Assembly: GCA_003447545.1 (NCBI GenBank)
Contig: DLYX01000191.1
Span: 1 to 15,765, forward strand
Source: Deltaproteobacteria bacterium
Lineage (GTDB): Bacteria > Desulfobacterota > Binatia > UBA12015
Length of the DNA stretch: 15,765 nt
Direction: 5' to 3'
Shown here: positions 1 through 6,372 of the stretch, piece after piece
Layout of the letters: the number at the start of each line of letters is the position of its first letter
Numbering within the stretch: position 1 is the stretch's first letter
Notes under the pieces: model-generated
What the model saw: only the letters and a program-made list of their open reading frames with translations
Told to the model about the DNA's origin: nothing
Databases searched by the model: none
Position numbers and translations under genes: made by a program

Positions 1-975
1 TCGCGCCATGAAGACAAAGCGCTCGCGCTGGTCATGCTGCGAGCCTACAACGACTGGCACGTTGATGAGTGGTGCGGCACCTACCCGGGGCGGTTCATTC
101 CGCTCGGGCACGTCCCCCTCTGGGATGCGGAACTGGCCGCCGAGGAAGTGCGACGCCTGGCCCGCAAAGGTTGTCACGCCATCAGCCTGAGCCAGAATCT
201 CGAGGAGTTGGGCTTTCCCAGTTGGCACAGCCCGTCCTGGGATCCGCTTTGGAAAGCGTGCTCCGAGGAAGGAACGGTGGTCTGCATTCATATCGGGTCG
301 GGCGCGGGCATGCACTTCACGTCGATGGAAGCACCTGTGGATGTGATGATCACGACAGCCCCCATCACCATCGTGAATTGCGCGGCGGATATTCTCTGGT
401 CACGCACGCTGCGCGCCTTCCCGGACCTGAAAGTCGCTCTCTCGGAAGGCGGGATCGGATGGATTCCCTACTTCCTCGAGAGGGCCGACTACGTGCACGC
501 CAACCACCACCAATGGACGCATCAGGATTTTGGTGGAAAACGGCCGAGCGATGTCTGGCGGGAGCATATGATCTCCTGCTTTATCGACGACCCCATCGGT
601 TTGAAGAATCGACACGAGGTCGGCATCGACACCATCACCTGGGAATGTGATTACCCCCACTCCGATACCACCTGGCCCAATTCACCCGAGGTGCTCGCCC
701 GTCAGCTCGACGGGATTCCGGACGACGAGATCAACAAGATCACGCACGAAAATACCGGCCGATTCTTCCAATTCGACCCGTTTGCCCACCGAGAGCGTGA
801 AGCTTCGACCACAGCCGCTTTGCGCGCAGAGTCGCCGGACGTGGACACCCGCGCAAAAAGCGTTCGGGAAGGAACACCGCCGTCTGCAGAGGCCGACCGC
901 CCGGTAACCTCCGGAGATGTCGTCGCCCAGCTCTCGAGCGTCTACGAGCAGCAGAACCAGACCGGTGGATCCTGA
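1..975 (+). CDS. amidohydrolase family protein (amidohydrolase_2 type), 5' truncated by window edge
   Basis: The reading frame is open from the first base of the window, so the true start lies upstream; the first in-frame ATG at 34 is internal. The visible 324 residues carry the hallmarks of the metal-dependent amidohydrolase_2 (ACMSD/decarboxylase-like TIM-barrel) family: GHVPLWD, a metal-ligand-type His in CIHIGSG (nt 289-291), the SEGGIGWIPYFLERAD segment, and ECDYPHSDTTWP with the probable catalytic/metal Asp at nt 649-651. The N-terminal HxH metal motif expected in this family must lie outside the window. The last 60 or so residues, after NTGRFFQFDPF, are polar and probably disordered. 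Members act on small cyclic or aromatic carboxylates and amides in the cytoplasm; the substrate cannot be read from the sequence. The gene converges on pqiB, 44 bp from stop to stop. Confidence 0.85.
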   Translation, partial: SRHEDKALALVMLRAYNDWHVDEWCGTYPGRFIPLGHVPLWDAELAAEEVRRLARKGCHAISLSQNLEELGFPSWHSPSWDPLWKACSEEGTVVCIHIGSGAGMHFTSMEAPVDVMITTAPITIVNCAADILWSRTLRAFPDLKVALSEGGIGWIPYFLERADYVHANHHQWTHQDFGGKRPSDVWREHMISCFIDDPIGLKNRHEVGIDTITWECDYPHSDTTWPNSPEVLARQLDGIPDDEINKITHENTGRFFQFDPFAHREREASTTAALRAESPDVDTRAKSVREGTPPSAEADRPVTSGDVVAQLSSVYEQQNQTGGS

Positions 976-995
976 GCTGCAAAATTCAGCCCCGA

Positions 996-1010
996 GAGGC
1001 ACAAAGCCTC
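996..1010. terminator. weak hairpin between convergent genes
   Basis: A perfect 5-bp stem, GAGGC/GCCTC, encloses an ACAAA loop in the 44-bp gap between the convergent amidohydrolase and pqiB stops. There is no T-run on either side, so it is at best a weak bidirectional terminator and may be chance. Confidence 0.2.
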
Positions 1011-1019
1011 CCGCCCGAT

Positions 1020-2477
1020 CTAGAACCCGCGATGTCCGGGCCGATGACCCCCAATATGCCGCGCCGACTTTTCGCGACGTTCTTCGCGATTTTCATTTTC
1101 TTCCTGTTCAACCTGCGCGGTCTCCGTCTCCGTCGCCGTCGGATTCGAACCTTTCAACTCGTCGACGCCTGACCTCAAGACTCTCACCGGCGCTTTGAAG
1201 ACCGTGGAGGCCGCCGTGGTGATTCGCGGTGCCCAATCCAGCCAGCGGTCCTCGGGCTTCTCGGCAATCTTGAAATAACTATTATTCGGCACAGGTGCCC
1301 CGGGGTCATCGGGAGTCGCAAAGGCGATACCACCCGCGATCAAGGATTCGAGCGATTCGAGCGACACATCCAAACCGCTGAACAACCCGAAATGCGCCTT
1401 CACGCCGCTGGCGTTCCAAAACACCGAGTTATCGCGAACCAGGGGGGCGTACTTCGGCCAGATATTGACGTAGACGAGTACCTTGCTCGATTCGGAGCCT
1501 AACTTCTGGCGCAAAACCTGCCCGACTTTGACTTCGCGATAAGAAACGGGGTCCCCTTTCTTGACCGAGCCTGCAGATCCCGACTCAAGAATGACCACCA
1601 GTCCGTTCTTGATGCGCCTCTCACGGTGGACTGCGTCCAGATCCTCGAAGAGTTCAAACTCGACTCCATCGGCCACCGAGCCGCCCGCGTGATCACCGCT
1701 TGGGGTCAGGAAGGAAATCCCACCGAGCAGCACCGCTGCCAGCGATTGCGTCTTGAATTCCAACCCGGCGGCGCCAAGGGTCACATTGATACCGCTGGCG
1801 TTCCAGAACTTCGAATGCTCGCGCACCAGATAGGCATGTCGCTTGTAGACAACGGCGGTCAAATCCACCCCGCTGCGATCCTCTCGCAGTTCATAGCCGG
1901 TAATTTCACCGACCTGAATTTGGCGGAAGGCTATTGGCGATCCAACCTCGAGCGACGCCAAACCCGTCGACCGGAACTTCAACTGCAATCCCGGGATCCG
2001 GGTCGTCGCCATCGGCGGCTGTCCCACCGCAACAAATTCCTTTTTCTTGCTGCCTTGCCCCGGAACCACACCGATATAGGAACCCGAGACCAGTGTCTCG
2101 AGTCCGCTAATCCCGCCGATTCCGATCGAGGGCCGCACCACCCAGTATTCAGCACCGTCGAGGGCCATTTGTGTCGCTGATTCGTCAAGGCGAATCTCGG
2201 TTCGGACCGACTTCAGATCCTCGGACAGTTCGACTGACTGAACCCGTCCAAACTCAACCCCTTCGAAAAGGACTTTGGTCTTCCCCGCCTCCAGACTGCT
2301 GCCGTCATCAAAGAGAACCGTCACCATGGGCCCGCGAGACTGCAAGGCTTGCAACCAGAGCCCCCCCGCGACCACGGCGGCAATGATCGGAACCATCCAG
2401 ACAATCGAGATCCCGCGTCGTTTGCGCACCTCTGCTTTGGGGGCCGGCGGAGTTTCTGCAGTTTCGTTTTCGCTCAT
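1020..2477 (-). CDS. pqiB: PqiB-like MCE (MlaD) domain protein, intermembrane lipid transport
   Basis: A 485-residue protein with a short cytoplasmic N-terminus, one membrane anchor (about residues 23-44), then three MCE/MlaD repeats at roughly 50-145, 167-270 and 295-400. The second and third share the element FWNASG...L...G...GL and end in GGISFLTP or GGIAFATP. In PqiB/YebT homologues stacked MCE domains form a hydrophobic periplasmic tunnel for lipid movement between inner and outer membranes. The last 60 or so residues are highly charged (Glu/Arg rich), and the protein is somewhat shorter than E. coli PqiB (about 546 aa). I chose ATG 2477 over an adjacent TTG at 2480 because GGAGG (2489-2485) sits 7 nt before the ATG. 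The start overlaps the stop of the upstream pqiA gene by one base (TGATG), so translation is probably coupled. No pqiC follows. Confidence 0.92.
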   Translation of the reverse strand: MSENETAETPPAPKAEVRKRRGISIVWMVPIIAAVVAGGLWLQALQSRGPMVTVLFDDGSSLEAGKTKVLFEGVEFGRVQSVELSEDLKSVRTEIRLDESATQMALDGAEYWVVRPSIGIGGISGLETLVSGSYIGVVPGQGSKKKEFVAVGQPPMATTRIPGLQLKFRSTGLASLEVGSPIAFRQIQVGEITGYELREDRSGVDLTAVVYKRHAYLVREHSKFWNASGINVTLGAAGLEFKTQSLAAVLLGGISFLTPSGDHAGGSVADGVEFELFEDLDAVHRERRIKNGLVVILESGSAGSVKKGDPVSYREVKVGQVLRQKLGSESSKVLVYVNIWPKYAPLVRDNSVFWNASGVKAHFGLFSGLDVSLESLESLIAGGIAFATPDDPGAPVPNNSYFKIAEKPEDRWLDWAPRITTAASTVFKAPVRVLRSGVDELKGSNPTATETETAQVEQEENENREERREKSARHIGGHRPGHRGF

Positions 2478-3121
2478 CAAACTTCCTCCAAATCATCCCA
2501 GATCAACCGCGGATCAAAGCTCGCTGCGGCAAACATGGTGATTACGACCACCAGAGCAAAACTGGTAGCGCCAATTCCAGGCTCGATCGAGGCGATCGCA
2601 CCAAAACGAACCAGTGCCACCAACATCGAAAGAAGAAACATGTCCAGCATGGACCATCGGCCCACAAATTCGATCGCGCGGAACAAGCGCGTTCGATCGC
2701 GCCGCAGCTTGCTCCCGGGGCGAGCACCGCGGCGCGCCCGGTGCACGCTGATCAAAAGATAGGACAATCCGACCAACTTCAGCAGAGGGACCAGAATGCT
2801 CGCACTGAAGACCAGCAATCCGATCTCCCACATTCCACTCTGAAAGAGTTCCTGCACACCGGTGAAAATCGTATTCGGGTCGGGCCGACCCACGAGCTCG
2901 ATCGTCATCACCGGGTAAAGATTCGCGGGGACGTATAAAATAAAACCCGCAATCACCAGCGCGACCGTCCGAGAAAACGCGTTCGGTCGCCGAAGGTGGA
3001 GCGTGGAGCGACAGCGCGGGCACTCCATCCGCGGAAGATCCGGCTCGGGAACAGCCACCAGAAGTTCGCAGACTTCACAGGAACAATAGCCCGCCCGACG
3101 CGCTGTCTGGCCCGTGCTCAT
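2477..3121 (-). CDS. pqiA: PqiA domain integral membrane protein (second of two)
   Basis: A 214-residue single-domain PqiA protein. It begins with a cytoplasmic zinc-ribbon-like pair of CxxC motifs (C15/C18 and C34/C37). Four hydrophobic helices follow, at about 51-73, 97-126, 157-177 and 186-203, with the family-typical segments PANLYPVMTI and GRWSMLDMFLLSMLVALVRFG. PqiA is the inner-membrane partner of PqiB and is thought to feed or pass lipids to the MCE tunnel. E. coli PqiA carries two such domains in one chain of about 417 residues; here each domain is its own gene. Its ATG overlaps the stop of the first pqiA gene by four bases (ATGA) and no clear ribosome site precedes it, which points to translational coupling. 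Its stop in turn overlaps the pqiB start. Confidence 0.9.
   Translation of the reverse strand: MSTGQTARRAGYCSCEVCELLVAVPEPDLPRMECPRCRSTLHLRRPNAFSRTVALVIAGFILYVPANLYPVMTIELVGRPDPNTIFTGVQELFQSGMWEIGLLVFSASILVPLLKLVGLSYLLISVHRARRGARPGSKLRRDRTRLFRAIEFVGRWSMLDMFLLSMLVALVRFGAIASIEPGIGATSFALVVVITMFAAASFDPRLIWDDLEEV
2485..2489 (-). promoter_or_regulatory. Shine-Dalgarno of pqiB
   Basis: GGAGG lies 7 nt upstream of ATG 2477, inside the end of the upstream pqiA gene. It favours the ATG over the TTG one codon earlier. Confidence 0.75.
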
Positions 3122-3741
3122 CGAAGCACGACCAGACGACGCCAGATATCGCGGCGGTCAATCGCGCTGCTCGTGGCGATCATCAGGACGGCTGCGGCGA
3201 CAAGCGCGAAGCATCCGGTCGAAATTGTCGCATTGGCCAGATCGGCCAACTTCACCACCGTCACCAGAATCGCCAATGCGTAGACATCGAGCATCCCCCA
3301 CTTTTCAATCGACGAGACCGATCGGAATACCGTTCTTGCACCCGGCAGGGACACGCCCGCTCGCAGGGGTAAAAGCACATAGAGCAGCCCACCCGTGCGC
3401 AGAATCGGAAAGATGATGCTGGTGAGAAAGACGAGCAGGGCGACCAGCTGCAGCCCTCCGTCAGCGAGCCAAAAAACTCCATCGAGCAAAGTATTCGACT
3501 CGCTCTGACCGGCGTAGCTGAAGATCATGATGGGAAAGACATTGGCGACGAATAACAAAAAGACTGTCGCGATCGTCAGCGAGAGTGCGCGGTCGAGCGC
3601 CCGAGGATCATTGGAAAAGAGCACGGCCCCGCACCTGACACAGCACCCGCGGTCCCCTTCGGGAATCGCGTGCTCCCGGTTGAGCAAGTCGCAATCCGGG
3701 CAGGCAATCAGCCCGGAGGCTGGTTCCACAGGGGGATTCAT
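3118..3741 (-). CDS. pqiA: PqiA domain integral membrane protein (first of two)
   Basis: A 207-residue paralogue of the next gene and the first gene of the operon. It has CPDC (C14/C17) and CVRC (C34/C37) zinc-ribbon motifs, then four hydrophobic segments at about 51-75, 95-125, 146-167 and 175-192, including VANVFPIMIFSYAG, the counterpart of PANLYPVMTI, and KWGMLDVYALAILVTVVKL, the counterpart of RWSMLDMFLLSMLVALVRF. With its neighbour it should reconstitute the two-domain PqiA that works with PqiB in the inner membrane. No Shine-Dalgarno precedes ATG 3741. A promoter-like pair of boxes ends only 6 nt upstream, so the mRNA may be leaderless. The gene is divergent from the CocE-like lipoprotein gene. 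Confidence 0.9.
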   Translation of the reverse strand: MNPPVEPASGLIACPDCDLLNREHAIPEGDRGCCVRCGAVLFSNDPRALDRALSLTIATVFLLFVANVFPIMIFSYAGQSESNTLLDGVFWLADGGLQLVALLVFLTSIIFPILRTGGLLYVLLPLRAGVSLPGARTVFRSVSSIEKWGMLDVYALAILVTVVKLADLANATISTGCFALVAAAVLMIATSSAIDRRDIWRRLVVLR

Positions 3742-3747
3742 GGAAAG

Positions 3748-3777
3748 AGCCTACCCCTTGCCCACCTGATCTCTCAA
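3748..3777 (-). promoter_or_regulatory. putative promoter of the pqi operon, leaderless type
   Basis: On the minus strand TTGAGA (3777-3772) is followed after 18 bp by TAGGCT (3753-3748), and ATG starts 6 nt later at 3741. Transcription would begin at or next to the start codon. Supported only by consensus similarity and by the lack of a ribosome site. Confidence 0.4.
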
Positions 3778-3802
3778 GCCGAGGAGACGAAAATCCCGGC
3801 TC

Positions 3803-3827
3803 TGGCCGAGATGGCCCTCGCATGGCC
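3803..3827. repeat. three TGGCC repeats in divergent intergenic region
   Basis: TGGCC occurs at 3803, 3812 and 3823, with steps of 9 and 11 bp, near one helical turn, between the pqi promoter boxes and the CocE-like gene. Each contains the palindrome GGCC. It could be a regulator site or chance. Nothing else definite is seen in the 181-bp gap 3742-3922 apart from the pqi promoter boxes and the ribosome site at 3911. Confidence 0.2.
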
Positions 3828-3910
3828 AGCCTTCGAGGTTGACGCCCGGCCGGGACAACCATAGCTTGAAGCGAAGATCAATTGTCCAACCGGCCCGATA
3901 TCGCAACACC

Positions 3911-3916
3911 AAAGGA
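3911..3916 (+). promoter_or_regulatory. Shine-Dalgarno of CocE-like lipoprotein gene
   Basis: AAAGGA lies 6 nt before ATG 3923. It fixes the start there rather than at an in-frame TTG at 3839, which would put 28 residues before the signal peptide. Confidence 0.65.
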
Positions 3917-3922
3917 TACAAA

Positions 3923-6256
3923 ATGAGATTTGCCACCCCCCCCCAAGCCCTGCTCGCGCTCGCCGCTTTCACTGTTCTTTTCGCTGCAGGTTGCGGCGAC
4001 TCGAAATCGGGCTACGACCCGATACCGGAGCCAACGAGCACGCCCGCACCGGAACCGACAAGCTCGCCGCAGCCGACCCCGCCCGGGATGGAGCCCGCCA
4101 GTTTCGAGGCTAATGGAAGCGTCAATCAGGTCTGGGTGATCGATGCCGAACCCGGACAAACACTGCAGCTGAAAAATGCGTCCGGCGAAGAAATCCGGAT
4201 CGGCGAAGCCGATGATCTCGGGAGCATTATCTTCCGCGAGATCCGGGCAGGCGATGGGTATCGTGTGACCAGCCCGGAAGGGGCGCCGGCTGGTGTCGCC
4301 TCCCCCGCCTTTACGGTGTGGAACCCCGACCAGCATCCCGGCGAAGATTTTTATGAGAATATCCAGCTGCGTGCTGGCTACCAGTATCTGGAAACGCGCG
4401 ATGGGACCTTATTGGCGATCAATGTGATCCTCCCCGGCCCGATCGAGGACGGCCCCTACCCGACCTTCATCGAGTATTCCGGGTATTCCCCCGCCAATCC
4501 CGACAGCCCGCAACCCTCCATGTTGATCGCAAACGCGCTGGGCTACGCGGTTGTGGGAGTGAACATGCGCGGAACGGGTTGCTCGGGCGGCACTTTTAAA
4601 TACTACGAGGACCTCCAGAATACCGATGGCTACGACGCCGTCGAGGCGGTCTTTGCGCAGGCCTGGTCAGCCCACGTGGGAATGGGCGGCCTCTCCTATC
4701 CAGCGATCACCACCATGTTTACAGCACAGACGCAGCCCCCCAACCTTGCCGGTATCTTCCCCAACTCGGTGATTTCCGACACCGGTCGCGGAACGCTTCG
4801 ACCGGGTGGGATCCTCAACTCGGGCTTTGCCCTCGGATGGGCTGCCGACCGTGACAGTGATTCCAAAGCTGGCGGGCAGGGATGGTCCCGCGATCGCCTC
4901 GAAGCAGGGGATGAAGTCTGTATTGCCAACATGAAACTGCGAGATCAGACTGTCGATATTTTTGCCGTCATCGACGAGAACGTCTTCTACCGGCCGGAGG
5001 TGGCGGACCCTCTGGCGCCGGACACCTTCGTCAACCGCATCAACGTTCCCGTCTGCCTGGCCGGAGCGACCAATGACGAACAAACCGGTGGTTACTGGCC
5101 CAACATGATCCCCAACTTCACCGGGACCGAAGACAAAAATTTCATCATCACCAACGGCGGACATACCGAGTCGATTGGCCCTGAAAGCTTTGCCTACTGG
5201 ATGGAATGCCTCGATCTCTTTCTCGCCAAGCGGACCCCGCAACGTTCGGCCGCCGTTCCGGTAATCCTCGACGTGGTGGCGGGCACCTTCGGCCTTGACA
5301 GCCTCGAGATCCGCGACAATCGATTTGACCCCGACATGACCTACGAGGAGGCCCTTGCGCTTTGGCGGGAAGGACCGACCGTCCGCGTGCTGATGGAAAA
5401 CGGGGGCCGACTAGAATCCCCCGGTGAACCCTATTCCACGTTCGAGGTGGAATTGGACACCTGGCCGCCGGCCCACGAAAATCTGACCCTGTATCTGGAA
5501 GGCGAGGAAGGCGAGGCCACCTACCACGCCTTGCAGGAAGGTCCGCTTCCGGAGACCACCCCGCTGACCTTGTCTACGAATGAGGCCACGACCTGGGTCG
5601 ATTTCCTCTACGATCCGAGCTTCTCGAAAACCCAGACGCTCGACGGTGTGGACCAAGGTGGCCCGTGGGTGGCCAACCCGGGCTGGGATTGGCAGCAGGC
5701 AACCCCCGGGACCTACGCGACATTCACGTCGACAGCCGTCGATGCGCCGCTGCTTCTGGCGGGTTCGGCCGCCGCCAATCTTTATATCAAAGCCTCGTCG
5801 CCCGATGTCGACCTTCAGGTAACGTTGAGCGAAATTCGGCCTGACGGTTGCGAGGTCTACATCCAGAACGGCTGGCTGCGGGCGAGTCGTCGCAAATTGG
5901 ATGCGGAGCAATCCACAATCACTCGGCCGGTATCGACGCATCTGGAAGCCGATGCCAGCGACCTGCCGGAGGGCGACTTCACGCTGGTCCCGGTCGAGAT
6001 CTTCCCCTTCGCTCACTACCTTCGTCCGGGATCAAAAATCCGGCTCGAAGTCTCGGCGCCGGGACGAACACGTCCCCGATGGCAATGGGATGCTCTGGAA
6101 TATGAGACGAACCCCGTTGTCGAAATCGCGACCAACGGTACCTCCCACCTGATTCTGCCGGAGGTCCAATCCGTCAGGGGCATGACCATGCCGCCTGAAA
6201 ACCTGCCGGCATGCCCCGGACTCCGCGGGTTGCCGACACGCGTGCCCATGTCTTGA
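3923..6256 (+). CDS. CocE/NonD (peptidase S15) family hydrolase, secreted lipoprotein
   Basis: A 777-residue serine hydrolase. Residues 1-24 form a lipoprotein signal ending in the lipobox LFAAGC (Cys24), followed by a Pro/Thr/Ser-rich linker to about residue 55 and a small beta domain (about 60-135). The alpha/beta-hydrolase core (about 145-480) has NMRGTGCSGG, nucleophile Ser258 in GGLSYPA, and probable triad partners Asp385 (GATNDEQ) and His414 (GGHTES). From about 555 a beta-jelly-roll domain follows, with the family pattern LYIKASSPDVDLQVTLSEIRPDG and LRPGSKIRLEVSAPGRTRP. Relatives are X-Pro dipeptidyl peptidases, cocaine esterase and cephalosporin-ester acylases. The substrate here is unknown; it should act in the periplasm or at the outer membrane. 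Gly is replaced by Ala at the third position after the nucleophile. A run of nine C (3936-3944) covers codons 5-8. Confidence 0.9.
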   Translation: MRFATPPQALLALAAFTVLFAAGCGDSKSGYDPIPEPTSTPAPEPTSSPQPTPPGMEPASFEANGSVNQVWVIDAEPGQTLQLKNASGEEIRIGEADDLGSIIFREIRAGDGYRVTSPEGAPAGVASPAFTVWNPDQHPGEDFYENIQLRAGYQYLETRDGTLLAINVILPGPIEDGPYPTFIEYSGYSPANPDSPQPSMLIANALGYAVVGVNMRGTGCSGGTFKYYEDLQNTDGYDAVEAVFAQAWSAHVGMGGLSYPAITTMFTAQTQPPNLAGIFPNSVISDTGRGTLRPGGILNSGFALGWAADRDSDSKAGGQGWSRDRLEAGDEVCIANMKLRDQTVDIFAVIDENVFYRPEVADPLAPDTFVNRINVPVCLAGATNDEQTGGYWPNMIPNFTGTEDKNFIITNGGHTESIGPESFAYWMECLDLFLAKRTPQRSAAVPVILDVVAGTFGLDSLEIRDNRFDPDMTYEEALALWREGPTVRVLMENGGRLESPGEPYSTFEVELDTWPPAHENLTLYLEGEEGEATYHALQEGPLPETTPLTLSTNEATTWVDFLYDPSFSKTQTLDGVDQGGPWVANPGWDWQQATPGTYATFTSTAVDAPLLLAGSAAANLYIKASSPDVDLQVTLSEIRPDGCEVYIQNGWLRASRRKLDAEQSTITRPVSTHLEADASDLPEGDFTLVPVEIFPFAHYLRPGSKIRLEVSAPGRTRPRWQWDALEYETNPVVEIATNGTSHLILPEVQSVRGMTMPPENLPACPGLRGLPTRVPMS

Positions 6257-6265
6257 ACAGCCTCC

Positions 6266-6305
6266 CTCCGGAGTGCGTTCCTGTTTTCAGGAGCGCACTC
6301 CGGGG
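6266..6305. terminator. strong 18-bp hairpin downstream of CocE-like gene
   Basis: Starting 10 bp after the stop, arms 6266-6283 and 6288-6305 pair over 18 bp with two G-T wobbles (6278/6293 and 6267/6304), around a TTTT loop. The core arms are CCGGAGTGCG and CGCACTCCGG. No T-run follows on either strand, so it is either an atypical terminator or an mRNA 3'-end stabiliser. Confidence 0.55.
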
Positions 6306-6332
6306 AAAAGCCTTCTGATTTGCCCCGACCCT

Positions 6333-6361
6333 TTGACCCGCCCCCCTCCACCCCCTAGCCT
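6333..6361 (+). promoter_or_regulatory. putative promoter of the Ser/Thr kinase gene, short-leader type
   Basis: TTGACC (6333-6338), a 17-bp spacer and TAGCCT (6356-6361) end 11 nt before ATG 6373, so a transcript would have a leader of only a few bases. The spacer and flanks (6321-6370) are a C-rich, G-poor tract. No Shine-Dalgarno is present. Confidence 0.4.
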
Positions 6362-6372
6362 GCTCCCGGCAG

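Noticed and set aside
34..36. ATG at 34 as the start of the amidohydrolase gene
   Set aside because: The frame is open to the window edge, there is no ribosome site, and the N-terminal metal motif of the family would be missing.
2400..2480. TTG at 2480 as the start of pqiB
   Set aside because: ATG 2477 has ideal spacing to GGAGG and forms the TGATG overlap with the upstream gene.
4667..5242. 191-codon minus-strand open frame inside the CocE-like gene
   Set aside because: It overlaps the catalytic core of a clear serine hydrolase and has no family motifs.
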